Assembly: GCF_002205675.1 (NCBI RefSeq) | Contig: NZ_NISK01000002.1 | Location: forward strand, 124,001-188,000 | Length of the DNA: 64,000 nucleotides | Origin: Sphingopyxis bauzanensis | GTDB taxonomy: Bacteria; Pseudomonadota; Alphaproteobacteria; Sphingomonadales; Sphingomonadaceae | Direction: 5' to 3' | In this document: piece by piece, positions 50,286 to 59,001 of the stretch | Position numbering within the stretch: the stretch's first letter is position 1 | Layout of the letters: each line of letters opens with the position of its first letter | Notes under the pieces: model-generated | What the model saw: the letters and a program-made list of their open reading frames with translations, nothing else | Told to the model about the DNA's origin: nothing | Databases searched by the model: none | Program-made: the position numbers and the translations under genes

Positions 50286-52446
50286 CGCGCATGTCGAAGG
50301 CGAGCGTCGGGACGTCCTGACGCTTGTGGAGCGCCGTCCCGCGGCCCGACAACGACGGGTTGTTCATGAAATAATGATGGAGATTAAATGGCTTATCGCC
50401 CGGACTTGTGCGGATATAGGTACCGTCGGATTGCAGCACCCAGCTTTGTTCATTGTCGATCAGGTTTGCAACCAGCACCTGGTCCAAAATCTGGTCATGC
50501 ACCGTCGGATTTTCGATCGGGATCATATATTCGACGCGGCGGTCGAAGTTGCGGGGCATCCAGTCGGCGCTGCTGATGTACAGCTTTGCACGCTGATGCG
50601 GCAGCGACGCGCCGTTGGCAAATGCCCAGACGCGGCTGTGCTCGAGGAAACGCCCGACCACCGATGTGACGCGGATCGTTTCCGACAGGCCGGGGACGTC
50701 GGGGCGGAGGCAGCAGATGCCGCGGACGATCAGCTCGATCGGCACGCCCGCGACGCTTGCTTCGTATAATTTGTCGATGATGCCGGGATCGACGAGGCTG
50801 TTCATCTTGGCCCACACACCCGACGGCTGCCCCGTTTTCGCCGCCGCGATTTCGGCATCAATCAGGTCGCACAGATGCGCGCGCATGTTGAGCGGCGACA
50901 TGGTGATCATGTCGAGCCGTTCGGGTTCGACATAGCCGGTGATATAGTTGAACAGCTGCGCCGCATCGCGCCCGGCGCGGGGATCGGCGGTAAAGAAGCT
51001 GAGATCGGTATAGATGCGCGCGGTGACCGGATGGTAATTGCCCGTGCCGAAGTGGCAATAGGTGCGATATCCCTGCCCTTCGCGGCGCACGACCATCGAA
51101 ATCTTGGCGTGCGTTTTCCACTCGATGAAGCCGTAAACGACCTGCACCCCGGCACGTTCGAGCTGGTTCGCCCACAGCAGATTCTGCTCTTCATCGAAGC
51201 GTGCCTTGAGTTCGACCACCGCGGTCACCGACTTGCCTGCCTCGGCGGCTTCGATCAGCGCGCGGATGACGGGCGACTGATCGCCGGCGCGGTACAGCGT
51301 CTGCTTGATCGCGACGACATCGGGGTCTGCCGCCGCCTGACGCAGGAACGCCAACACCACGTCAAAACTTTCGTAAGGGTGATGGACCAAAATGTCCTTG
51401 CTGCGGATCGCGGCAAAACAATCGCCGCCATGTTCGCGGATGCGTTCGGGGAAGCGCGCCGAATAGGCCGGGAATTTCAGGTCGGGGCGATCGACATCGA
51501 CCAGTGCCGACAGCGCCGCGAGCCCGACGAAGCCGCCAATCTTGGCAACGATCGCTTCATGCCCCTGAATATCGGCATTGAGCACTTCGGCAATCTCGCC
51601 GGGCATATCGGCTTCGAGTTCGAGCAGGATGACGCGGCCACGGCGGCGGCGGCGGATCGCGGTACGGAACAGGCGCACCAGGTCTTCGGCTTCTTCCTCG
51701 AGCTCGATATCGCTGTCACGGATGATGCGGAACACCCCGAGCGAGCGGATCGTGAAACCGGGGAACAGCAGGTCGCCGAAAATCTCGATCAGATATTCGA
51801 TCGGCACAAAGGCCTGCGCCTGCCCCGGCACCGCCACGAAGCGCGGCAGCGCCGCGGGGATCAGCACCAGTTCGCGCACCGTCTCGCCCGTCGCCTTGCG
51901 CTCTAGGTCGAAGATAATCCCCAGCCCGCGATTGGGGATGAAGGGAAAGGGGTGCGCCGGGTCGAGCACCTGCGGGGTCAGGATCGGGAAAATCTGGTCG
52001 ATGAAATACTGGCGCAGTGCGGCGCGCAGCGGTTCGCGGTCGGACCCGGTGCCGTGGACGACGATGCCCTGTTCGCCGAGCAGCTTATGGAGCCGCTGCC
52101 ATTCGCTCTGCTGCTGATCGACCAGCCGGTTCACCTCGGCCTCGATTTCGGCGAGCTGCTGGCTGGGCGAGCGGCCATCGGCGGAGGGATCGTCGATGCC
52201 CTGCAGCTGCTGGCCCTTCAAACCCGCCACGCGAACCATGAAAAATTCGTCGAGGTTGCTACCCGAAATCGACAGGAAGCGGAGGCGTTCGAGCAGCGGA
52301 TGCGCTGGGTTGCGTGCCTCCTCCATCACCCGGCGGTTGAACGCCAACCAGCTGAGTTCGCGGTTGAAAAAGCGTTCGGGTCCGAACGACGTAAGCCCCG
52401 TATTGGCGTCATTGTCGGCGCGAAGGGACTGTCCGGAGAGCGTCAT
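50278..52446 (-). CDS. ppk: Polyphosphate kinase 1
   Basis: 722 residues, the full four-domain PPK1: an N-terminal helical domain (FFNRELSWLAFNRRVMEEA), the H domain, and two catalytic C-domains with the autophosphorylated-His region (YCHFGTGNYHPVTARIYTDL) and SSADWMPRNFDRRVEYM near the end. It makes polyphosphate from ATP at the membrane. Its start overlaps the hda stop by 4 bases (52443-52446), and ppx follows with an 8-base overlap. Confidence 0.96.
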   Translation of the reverse strand: MTLSGQSLRADNDANTGLTSFGPERFFNRELSWLAFNRRVMEEARNPAHPLLERLRFLSISGSNLDEFFMVRVAGLKGQQLQGIDDPSADGRSPSQQLAEIEAEVNRLVDQQQSEWQRLHKLLGEQGIVVHGTGSDREPLRAALRQYFIDQIFPILTPQVLDPAHPFPFIPNRGLGIIFDLERKATGETVRELVLIPAALPRFVAVPGQAQAFVPIEYLIEIFGDLLFPGFTIRSLGVFRIIRDSDIELEEEAEDLVRLFRTAIRRRRRGRVILLELEADMPGEIAEVLNADIQGHEAIVAKIGGFVGLAALSALVDVDRPDLKFPAYSARFPERIREHGGDCFAAIRSKDILVHHPYESFDVVLAFLRQAAADPDVVAIKQTLYRAGDQSPVIRALIEAAEAGKSVTAVVELKARFDEEQNLLWANQLERAGVQVVYGFIEWKTHAKISMVVRREGQGYRTYCHFGTGNYHPVTARIYTDLSFFTADPRAGRDAAQLFNYITGYVEPERLDMITMSPLNMRAHLCDLIDAEIAAAKTGQPSGVWAKMNSLVDPGIIDKLYEASVAGVPIELIVRGICCLRPDVPGLSETIRVTSVVGRFLEHSRVWAFANGASLPHQRAKLYISSADWMPRNFDRRVEYMIPIENPTVHDQILDQVLVANLIDNEQSWVLQSDGTYIRTSPGDKPFNLHHYFMNNPSLSGRGTALHKRQDVPTLAFDMRDD

Positions 52447-53093
52447 GCGTTATGGTCCTGTCGTTCGAGCAGATCGGGATCGATCAGCCCCTGTGACAGT
52501 AATGTTTCACGCGTAAGACGAATGCCGACGCGCCGCCCCTGTTCGAGCGACGCGGCGTCGAGCGCCGCGACGACACGGTGGATCATCGCATAGCTGCGCT
52601 CCATCCGCGGCACGATATAAGCAGCCACCTCGGGTGCCAGCGCGATCCCGCGCTGCGCGAACCGCGCCTCGATCAGATCGCGGGCGAGGCAATCATCGGG
52701 TTCGGCGATCGTCAACACCGGCACAGCGCGAAGGCGCGACGCGAGATCGGGCAGCACAATGCCCCATTCGGACGGCGGTGCATCGGCGATGATCAGCAAC
52801 GGCATGTTCGACGATTGCGCGGCGTTCCAGGCATGGAAAATCTCTTCCTCGGAGACGCTATCATGTCCGTCGATGACGCGGCCGCCGGTTTCTGCGGCGA
52901 ACAGCCGTCCGATCAAGCTGCGTCCCGACCCGCGTGGACCGGTGAGCACCGCCGTCCGCACCGGCCAGGTCGCAACATGACGCAGATAGCGTATCGCATC
53001 GGCATTGCTGGTCCCGATAACCAGCGGAGCGTCGTTGCTGCCCCCGGCGCTCCAGTCGAGCGGCAGAGCGATCTGACGGGTCGAACGCGCCAT
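52443..53093 (-). CDS. hda: DnaA-related regulator of replication initiation (Hda/HdaA)
   Basis: 216 residues, a DnaA-AAA+ domain without the DNA-binding domain. It begins RQIALPLDW, which includes a clamp-binding QLxLPL-like peptide (QIALPL), as needed for DnaN contact. The P-loop reads GPRGSGRS with Arg in place of the usual Lys. Box VII and sensor regions (LLIIADAPPSEWG; LPDLASRLRAVPVLTI) are present. It stimulates DnaA-ATP hydrolysis after initiation. Its ATG overlaps the upstream stop (TGATG). Confidence 0.88.
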   Translation of the reverse strand: MARSTRQIALPLDWSAGGSNDAPLVIGTSNADAIRYLRHVATWPVRTAVLTGPRGSGRSLIGRLFAAETGGRVIDGHDSVSEEEIFHAWNAAQSSNMPLLIIADAPPSEWGIVLPDLASRLRAVPVLTIAEPDDCLARDLIEARFAQRGIALAPEVAAYIVPRMERSYAMIHRVVAALDAASLEQGRRVGIRLTRETLLSQGLIDPDLLERQDHNA

Positions 53094-54364
53094 CAGCGAC
53101 TGATCCGCAGCGTGCTGCCGCCTTCCTGCACCTTGTACCCCCGCGCCGCGAGCGCCGCGCTGAGCGCTGCGATATCGCCGCCGAAGGTCACGCGCATCAC
53201 CGATGTGCCGCCAAGCGCCAGGCTGGTGGTCGATGCCGACTGAACCCCCGCGATCCCGCCCACGGCGCGTTCGGTCGCCGTGACCGATTCGACATCGGGC
53301 GAGCTGTATTGGACGGTGAAGCTCTGCACCCCCGCGGGCGCGGTGGTCGGCACGCTGCTGTCGGTTTCGCTGGGCAGTGCGTCCTCGTCAGTGGTCGCGG
53401 CTTCCTCGGGCAGGTCTTCGCGCTCGACGGGCTTTTCGAGGACCAGATAGGTATCGGTTTTCAGCACGCCTGCTGCCAGCGCATCGATATAGATGCGGTC
53501 CATGCGCGCGACGGCCTTTTCCATCATGTCGGGCAGCGCCGCGGGGCTGGGACCGGTCATCGTGAAGCTGGAAATCAGCTTGCTGTCGGGGCCGAAGCGC
53601 GCGGTAAAATGGCCTTTGATCGGCCCACCGGGCCAAGAATATTCGACGCGCGCGATCGGGATCAGCACGTCGGCGGCGCCATATTGATCGAGGATGACGC
53701 GCCACCAGATGCGCCCGCGCCGCCCGGTTTGCCCAACGTTGAGCAGCAGCGTGTCGGCGCCGGTGCCTGCGGTGCGGACATAATCGATCGCGCTTTGCCC
53801 GGTGTTATATTCCGCCCAGGCGCGCTGCCACGCGCTGCGCTGTTCGAACACCTGCGGGATGCCGGCGATCGAATAGACGGGGATGACGAGCAAGGGCGGA
53901 GAGCGGAGCGTCCGGCCGCTGACACCCAATATCTGTCCGGCGCGAACACGGTCGAACTGAACGCCGAGCCGCGCGACATAGCGGCGCGGGCCGATCTGTT
54001 CTTCCTCGACGATGATCGCGGTGACGATGCCGTCGAGCACCGAATCGCCAAGCGCGGGGCCATCGCTGCCGTTCAATTTGCGGTAGAGCTGGGTCCAGCC
54101 CTTGCGCTGCGCCTCGCGCCAGCCCTTGGTCCGCGCGTCGTCGGCATTGTCGCCCGTGACGTCGACGAGGATGCCGCTGGTCAGGAAATCGCCGCTGCTA
54201 TTGATCGGGGTGATGCCGCGATTACCGCGGCTGATCTGCCCCTCGACAACCCCAACGAGCAGGATCGCGAAGAACAAGCCGAACAGCGCGAGCCAGCGCC
54301 CGTCGCGCGGCAACGCAACGATTTTGAACCGGTGGGCGAACGGAAGGGGAGCGGTGGAAATCAT
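53093..54364 (-). CDS. DUF2066-like exported protein
   Basis: 423 residues: one N-terminal membrane segment ([20 protein letters not shown]), a periplasmic domain that resembles DUF2066 ([40 protein letters not shown]) and a C-terminal ~80-residue domain ([22 protein letters not shown]...). The function is unknown; DUF2066 genes neighbour hda and purM in several proteobacteria, which supports the assignment. The ATG at 54364 is preceded by GAGAAGAG; the longer frame to 54607 runs into purM and repeats. Confidence 0.65.
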   Translation of the reverse strand: MISTAPLPFAHRFKIVALPRDGRWLALFGLFFAILLVGVVEGQISRGNRGITPINSSGDFLTSGILVDVTGDNADDARTKGWREAQRKGWTQLYRKLNGSDGPALGDSVLDGIVTAIIVEEEQIGPRRYVARLGVQFDRVRAGQILGVSGRTLRSPPLLVIPVYSIAGIPQVFEQRSAWQRAWAEYNTGQSAIDYVRTAGTGADTLLLNVGQTGRRGRIWWRVILDQYGAADVLIPIARVEYSWPGGPIKGHFTARFGPDSKLISSFTMTGPSPAALPDMMEKAVARMDRIYIDALAAGVLKTDTYLVLEKPVEREDLPEEAATTDEDALPSETDSSVPTTAPAGVQSFTVQYSSPDVESVTATERAVGGIAGVQSASTTSLALGGTSVMRVTFGGDIAALSAALAARGYKVQEGGSTLRISR

Positions 54365-54403
54365 CTCTTCTCTATGCTCTGCCCAAAAGCGCACGCGCGG
54401 ACA

Positions 54404-54461
54404 AGGAAATCTGTCGGACCCCGACGAGGAAATCTGTCGGACCCCGACGAGGAAATCATGG
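54404..54461. repeat. Two and a half 23-bp tandem repeats upstream of purM
   Basis: The unit AGGAAATCTGTCGGACCCCG plus ACG occurs at 54404-54426 and 54427-54449, with a partial copy (AGGAAATCATGG) from 54450. Each full unit holds a dyad GTCGG-ACC-CCGAC. The array lies in the divergent promoter region between the DUF2066-like gene and purM. Confidence 0.8.
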
Positions 54462-54495
54462 CATTTGTCGGCTGGAACCGTTAGTCGCGCGTGCC

Positions 54496-55602
54496 ATGGA
54501 TTCCAAGCACAACCAACCCGCCGCTTACACTTATGCCCAGTCGGGCGTGTCGATCGACGCCGGCAATGCGCTCGTCCGTGCCATCGCCCCGCTGGCGCGA
54601 GCGACACGGCGCCCCGGCGCCGATGCCGACCTGGGCGGTTTCGGCGGCTTTTTCGACCTGAAAGCGGCGGGGTTCAATGATCCCCTGCTCGTCGCGGCGA
54701 ACGATGGGGTCGGCACCAAGCTGAAACTTGCGATCGAATCGGGGCGCCATGACGGGGTCGGCATCGATCTGGTCGCGATGTGCGTCAACGACCTGATCGT
54801 GCAAGGCGCCGAGCCGTTGTTCTTCCTCGACTATTACGCCACCGCCAAGCTCGACAACGACGTCGCGACGCAAGTGGTTGCGAGCATCGCCGAAGGCTGC
54901 AAGCTGGCGGGATGCGCGCTGATCGGCGGCGAAACCGCCGAGATGCCAGGGATGTATTCGGACGGCGACTATGATCTCGCGGGCTTCTGCGTCGGCGCGG
55001 TCGAACGCGACCAGGTACTGACCGCTGACAAGGTCGCGGATGGCGACGTCATCCTTGGCCTCGCCTCCTCGGGGGTGCATTCGAACGGCTTCTCGCTCGT
55101 GCGGCGGCTGGCCGCCGACAAGGGGTGGAAACTCGACCGACCGGCGCTGTTCGACCAGAATGTCCTGCTGATCGACGCGCTGATGGCGCCGACGCGCATT
55201 TATGTGAAGAGCCTCTTGCCGCTGGTGAAAACCGGCAAGATTCACGCGCTGGCGCACATCACGGGCGGCGGGCTGCTGGAAAATATCCCGCGCATCCTGC
55301 CCAAAACCTTACATGCATTTGTTGATGCTGATGGGTGGGAGCAGCCGCGGTTGATGGCGTTCTTGCAGGCGCAGGGGAATATCGAGCCCGAGGAAATGGC
55401 GCGGACCTTCAATTGCGGGATCGGGATGGCAGTTGTCGTGGCCAAGGATGATGTCGCTGATGTGACCGCGGCGCTCGAAGCGGCGGGTGAGACGGTGTTT
55501 CGCATCGGGTATATCGCCGAGGGCGCCAAGGGCTGCACCGTGACGGGCAGCACCGAGACGTGGAGCGCGATGGCCGCGTGGAGCGCGACGCATAATGGCT
55601 GA
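54496..55602 (+). CDS. purM: Phosphoribosylformylglycinamidine cyclo-ligase (AIR synthetase)
   Basis: 368 residues, PurM fold. Motifs are [20 protein letters not shown] (substrate loop), [32 protein letters not shown] and [18 protein letters not shown]. It closes the imidazole ring in purine synthesis (FGAM to AIR). No clear Shine-Dalgarno precedes the ATG at 54496. purN follows after a palindromic repeat, the usual purMN order, divergent from hda as in many proteobacteria. Confidence 0.95.
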   Translation: MDSKHNQPAAYTYAQSGVSIDAGNALVRAIAPLARATRRPGADADLGGFGGFFDLKAAGFNDPLLVAANDGVGTKLKLAIESGRHDGVGIDLVAMCVNDLIVQGAEPLFFLDYYATAKLDNDVATQVVASIAEGCKLAGCALIGGETAEMPGMYSDGDYDLAGFCVGAVERDQVLTADKVADGDVILGLASSGVHSNGFSLVRRLAADKGWKLDRPALFDQNVLLIDALMAPTRIYVKSLLPLVKTGKIHALAHITGGGLLENIPRILPKTLHAFVDADGWEQPRLMAFLQAQGNIEPEEMARTFNCGIGMAVVVAKDDVADVTAALEAAGETVFRIGYIAEGAKGCTVTGSTETWSAMAAWSATHNG

Positions 55603-55613
55603 CGCCATAAAGT

Positions 55614-55709
55614 CCCCCTCCCGCTTGCGGGAGGGGTTAGAGGAGGGCCTGTGTCGGGGCACTCCTTTTGAACATGCCCTCCCCCGACCCCTCCCGCAAG
55701 CGGGAGGGG
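55614..55709. repeat. Double palindrome between purM and purN
   Basis: CCCCTCCCGC-TT-GCGGGAGGGG (55615-55636) and CCCCTCCCGC-AA-GCGGGAGGGG (55688-55709), each self-complementary and mutually inverted, with GAGGAGGGC / GCCCTCCCC inside. The right arm also provides the GGGAGGGGAG that serves as the purN ribosome binding site. Confidence 0.85.
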
Positions 55710-55713
55710 AGAC

Positions 55714-56661
55714 GTGAAAGCCAAGGTCGCCGTACTGATCTCCGGCGCCGGAACCAATATGGCGGCGCTGCTGTACGCCGCGAAAGCCGCCGACTGCCCC
55801 TATGAGATCGTGCTGGTTGCCAGCAACAATCCCGATGCACCGGGGCTGACGATCGCCGCCGCCGAAGGCATCGCGACGTGGAGCGCCACGCACAAAGGCA
55901 TGAACCGCGATGCGTTCGACGCGCTGGTCGATGCTGAGCTGCGCGACGCCAAAGCCGATTTCGTCGCGCTTGCCGGCTATATGCGGATCCTGAGCGACGA
56001 TTTCGTGGCGCGCTGGGCGGGCAAGATGCTGAATATCCACCCCAGCTTGCTGCCGCTCTACAAGGGGCTCGACACCCACCAGCGGGCGATCGACGCGGGC
56101 GACACGTTTGGCGGGTGCAGCGTCCATATCGTCACCCCCGGCGTCGATGACGGCCCGGTGCTGGCGCAGACGCCGGTCGCGATCCTGCCCGGCGACACGG
56201 CCCTGACGCTGAGCGGGCGGGTACGGATTGCCGAGCATCAGCTGTATCCGCCGACGCTTGCAGCTTTTGTTACCCGCGAGCGGTCGCCGGATTACCTGGT
56301 CGGCCGCGTCCGTGAACGCGCGATGGCGTTGCCCGAAGCCGACGAAGTGACCTCGCACGGCATGCCGTGCTTCGGCATCGTGAAGGGCAAGAAATTCGCC
56401 TATTTCACCCAGGACCATCATGGCGACGGCAAGATCGCGCTGCTGGTCAAGATCAGCGGCGCCGATGAGCAGGCGGCGCTGATCGAGATGGACGAAGACC
56501 GCTATTACCGCCCCGCCTATTTCGGCGACGGCTGGGTCGGCATCCGGCTCGACCTGGGCGATACTGACTGGGACGCGATTGGCGAGTGGCTGCGCAAAAG
56601 CTGGCTCGCGGTGGCGCCGAAGAAGCTGGCGAGCCTGATGGGGGTTGCCGAAGAGTTTTAA
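55714..56661 (+). CDS. purN: GAR transformylase fused to a MmcQ/YjbR-like domain
   Basis: 315 residues against about 190-220 for ordinary PurN. Residues 1-185 are PurN: VLISGAGTNMAALL, catalytic NIHPSLLP (Asn108, His110) and TPGVDDGPV (Asp146). From about 192 a second domain follows (DYLVGRVRERAMALPEADEV; GMPCFGIVKGKKFAYF; YFGDGWVGIRLDLGD; WLRKSWLAVAPKKL), matching the MmcQ/YjbR (DUF419) fold. PurN formylates GAR in purine synthesis; the role of the tail is unknown. The GTG start at 55714 uses a Shine-Dalgarno within the upstream repeat. No frameshift is visible at the junction. Confidence 0.9.
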   Translation: MKAKVAVLISGAGTNMAALLYAAKAADCPYEIVLVASNNPDAPGLTIAAAEGIATWSATHKGMNRDAFDALVDAELRDAKADFVALAGYMRILSDDFVARWAGKMLNIHPSLLPLYKGLDTHQRAIDAGDTFGGCSVHIVTPGVDDGPVLAQTPVAILPGDTALTLSGRVRIAEHQLYPPTLAAFVTRERSPDYLVGRVRERAMALPEADEVTSHGMPCFGIVKGKKFAYFTQDHHGDGKIALLVKISGADEQAALIEMDEDRYYRPAYFGDGWVGIRLDLGDTDWDAIGEWLRKSWLAVAPKKLASLMGVAEEF

Positions 56662-56671
56662 GGGGAGACAA

Positions 56672-57220
56672 ATGGACCAGTGGCTGGCGTGGGCGGGCAC
56701 CGCTCTATCGGTTTTCATCACCGCGGCGGGCTTTTACATGGGGTGGCGGCGTTTTCAGTCCGACAGCCTGCGTAGCCGCGACGTCGCCGCCTGGGCCGAC
56801 AAGTCGATCGCGGTGCTGCTGATCGTCGAGCTGTGTGCCAAGGCAGACTCGCCAATCGCCGCCGACGAGAAACGCAGGCGGCTGAACGATGCCTATTTCT
56901 CGCTGAGTGCCTTGACCGAGCAAGGACGACTGTTCTTCGTCAATATCGGCATGCGCGACGGAACCCGCGCCGCCGGCACCTATGCAGGGAGGCGGCCGAA
57001 GCTGCTCGACCCGCTGGTGATCGCACACAAGGCGGCAGCACGGTTGCTGGCCCAGCCCGAAGCTGCGACAGCGCCGCTCCATGCGGTGCTGGTCAGCCAG
57101 CGCAAATCGTTCGTCGCCCATGTCCAGTCGGAGATCGGCCGCCGCCAGTCGGTCGCAAAGGATTCGCGCAAGGGCGGGGAAACATCCGACCTCGACGCGC
57201 TTATCGCCGCGGCCACATGA
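56672..57220 (+). CDS. Hypothetical protein with N-terminal membrane anchor
   Basis: 182 residues: one membrane segment (WLAWAGTALSVFITAAGFYMGW), then a soluble, mostly helical part (SRDVAAWADKSIAVLLIVELCAKAD in outline; HAVLVSQRKSFVAHVQSEIGRR) rich in Ala, Arg and Lys. I recognise no family. AGGGGAGA precedes the ATG at 56672, 10 bases after the purN stop, so it is probably in the purMN transcript. A strong hairpin terminator follows immediately. Confidence 0.7.
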   Translation: MDQWLAWAGTALSVFITAAGFYMGWRRFQSDSLRSRDVAAWADKSIAVLLIVELCAKADSPIAADEKRRRLNDAYFSLSALTEQGRLFFVNIGMRDGTRAAGTYAGRRPKLLDPLVIAHKAAARLLAQPEAATAPLHAVLVSQRKSFVAHVQSEIGRRQSVAKDSRKGGETSDLDALIAAAT

Positions 57221-57254
57221 AAAAGGCCGCCGGATCGCTCAGGCGGCCGTTTTA
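57221..57254 (+). terminator. Rho-independent terminator of the purMN transcript
   Basis: Stem GGCCGCC (57225-57231) / GGCGGCC (57242-57248), 10-base loop, preceded by AAAAA and followed by GTTTTAT. It directly follows the stop at 57220. Confidence 0.8.
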
Positions 57255-57280
57255 TAGCATCGCCCGCGCGGAAGCGAGGG

Positions 57281-57345
57281 CCGCTGGCCATTCAAACCAG
57301 CGGCGATGCGTAAAGTGATGGCGGCCCCCGCCTGCGGGGGCGACG
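57281..57345. repeat. Two hairpins between convergent genes near ndk
   Basis: CCGCTGG (57281-57287) / CCAGCGG (57297-57303) form one stem-loop. GGCCCCCGCCTGCGGGGGCG (57323-57342) forms another and continues GACG, matching the CGTCGCCCCCGC family at 48674. They lie downstream of ndk and may help terminate it. Confidence 0.5.
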
Positions 57346-57353
57346 ATCGATTT

Positions 57354-57776
57354 TTAACCGACGATTTCTTCGGGCTTGAAGAAATAGGCAATTTCGATCG
57401 CGGCATTTTCATCGCTGTCCGAACCGTGAACCGTGTTCGCTTCGATGCTTTCGGCCAGTTCCTTGCGGATCGTGCCGGGGGCGGCGTCTTTGGGGTTGGT
57501 GGCGCCCATGATGTCGCGGTTCGCCTGCATGGCGTTTTCGCCTTCCAGCACCTGGACGACGACGGGGCCGCTGATCATGAAATCAACGAGTTCGCCGAAG
57601 AAGGGGCGTTCCTTGTGAACCGCGTAGAAGCCTTCGGCCTGTTCCCGGCTCATATGAATGCGCTTCGACGCGACGACGCGCAAGCCGGCGTCTTCCAGCA
57701 TCTTGGTGACGGCACCGGTGATGTTGCGACGCGTGGCGTCGGGCTTGATGATCGAAAAAGTGCGAGTGACCGCCAT
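57354..57776 (-). CDS. ndk: Nucleoside diphosphate kinase
   Basis: 140 residues, normal Ndk length. It starts [18 protein letters not shown], and the catalytic His is in the [16 protein letters not shown] motif. It equilibrates NDP and NTP pools with ATP. The ATG at 57776 follows GGAG by 10 bases; the in-frame extension to 57845 lacks conservation. It is monocistronic between convergent and divergent neighbours. Confidence 0.97.
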   Translation of the reverse strand: MAVTRTFSIIKPDATRRNITGAVTKMLEDAGLRVVASKRIHMSREQAEGFYAVHKERPFFGELVDFMISGPVVVQVLEGENAMQANRDIMGATNPKDAAPGTIRKELAESIEANTVHGSDSDENAAIEIAYFFKPEEIVG

Positions 57777-57891
57777 GGGGGAAGCTCCTGCTTTGTTATG
57801 GTTTGCAATGCGCGCGCCTCTAGCCGCGCTTTGGCGGCGCCGCAAGCCATGCTATGGACTTCAGCGGGTCGAACAAAGGGGGGGTTGGACC

Positions 57892-58536
57892 ATGCGTGAC
57901 AACCAATATCATCGGATAACGCGCCGCGCTTTTGCGGGGTCGGCGCTGGCGGCCTCCATTGCGCTTACGGGCGCGGCAAAGGCGGCGGACAAGATGCTGC
58001 GGCCGACGGCGCTGGGAGATCTCGGCCCTTTCTATCCAGTCGAACGTCTTGCGGATGAAGACGCCGACCTCACCTGGATCAAGGGCCATGCGAAGCGTGC
58101 GATTGGCAATGTGATCGAAGTCAGCGGGCGGGTCCTCGACCGGCACGGCAATCCGGTGCAGGGCGCGGACCTCGAGGTCTGGCAGGCGAATTCGGTGGGT
58201 CGCTATGCCCACCCCAACGACACCGCCACAGCGTCGCTGGACCCGGATTTTCAAGGCTATTGCCAAATCCGGACCGGTGCAGGCGGCGACTGGCGGATCA
58301 CGACCATCAAGCCCGCCGCCTATGACTCGCCGATCGGTCGACGAACTCCGCACATCCATTTCGACGTGCGAGGCAAGAGTCAGCGGCTCGTCACCCAGAT
58401 GTATTTTTCGGATGACGCCGCGAGCAATGCTGCCGATATGCTTTACAAGGGGCTCGGCGACTGGGCGGATACAGCGCTTGCAAGTCTCGACGGCGCGGCG
58501 AAGTATCGCTGGGATATCGTGCTGATGGACGGCTAG
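57892..58536 (+). CDS. Exported intradiol ring-cleavage dioxygenase-like protein
   Basis: 214 residues. The N-terminus is a Tat-like signal (ITRRAFAGSALAASIALTGAAKA, in outline). The mature domain has the intradiol Fe(III) ligand set: Tyr105 (GRYAHPND), Tyr144, and His154/His156 in TPHIHFDV, plus the VIEVSGRVLDRHGNPVQGADLEVWQAN fold core in outline. Secreted intradiol-like dioxygenases cleave catechol or protocatechuate-type aromatics; here the substrate and even activity are unknown. No aromatic catabolism genes adjoin it, and no SD-strong alternative start exists. Confidence 0.85.
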   Translation: MRDNQYHRITRRAFAGSALAASIALTGAAKAADKMLRPTALGDLGPFYPVERLADEDADLTWIKGHAKRAIGNVIEVSGRVLDRHGNPVQGADLEVWQANSVGRYAHPNDTATASLDPDFQGYCQIRTGAGGDWRITTIKPAAYDSPIGRRTPHIHFDVRGKSQRLVTQMYFSDDAASNAADMLYKGLGDWADTALASLDGAAKYRWDIVLMDG

Positions 58537-58539
58537 CGC

Positions 58540-58989
58540 CTACGGCCCCTCCGACCAGCGGCCGCGGTCGTCCTGTTTCCAGAAATGGGTTTCGACATCT
58601 TCGGCGGCGCTCAGTTTGCGCCAGGTCGCGCGGGCGTCGTCGATACGGCTGTTATCGAAGAGCAGGAAGGTGCGGTCGAACCCCAAAGCTTCATCGCGCC
58701 ATTCGCCATCGGCGAGCGCGACCAGTCGAGCGCGGTTGGGCGGTGCGGGGTCGAGCGTTCCCGCAATCAGGATCGGTTCGATCTCTTCGTCGGGCGAGCC
58801 AGCGGCGCCGTGCGGCAGAAAGCTGGCGGGGGTCAGCGTCCACAGCGCCTCGTCGATCGCCTGCCGCTGCATCGCGGGGGCGGCGACGATCAGCAGGCGG
58901 TCGCCCGCGCCCAGAATGCGCGTCGCGATGGCGGGGAGCACCCGTTCGACGGGATCGCGGGTCAGCCGGTAAAAGTCGACGCGCGCCAT
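58540..58989 (-). CDS. holC: DNA polymerase III subunit chi
   Basis: 149 residues, HolC fold: MARVDFYRLTRDPVERVLP, AGDRLLIVAAPAMQRQAIDEALWT (outline), SFLPHG and a C-terminal RATWRKL region. Chi links the clamp loader to SSB. It starts 12 bases after pepA, and pepA-holC is a widespread operon, which supports the call for this rapidly evolving family. It converges with the dioxygenase gene. Confidence 0.88.
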   Translation of the reverse strand: MARVDFYRLTRDPVERVLPAIATRILGAGDRLLIVAAPAMQRQAIDEALWTLTPASFLPHGAAGSPDEEIEPILIAGTLDPAPPNRARLVALADGEWRDEALGFDRTFLLFDNSRIDDARATWRKLSAAEDVETHFWKQDDRGRWSEGP

Positions 58990-59001
58990 GCTCCCCTGCC
59001 C

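Noticed and set aside
54458..54484. An 8-codon leader peptide (MAFVGWNR) before purM
   Set aside because: It starts in the partial third repeat unit and has an AGGAAAT site, but nothing shows attenuation structure or a regulated residue run; probably a by-product of the repeat.
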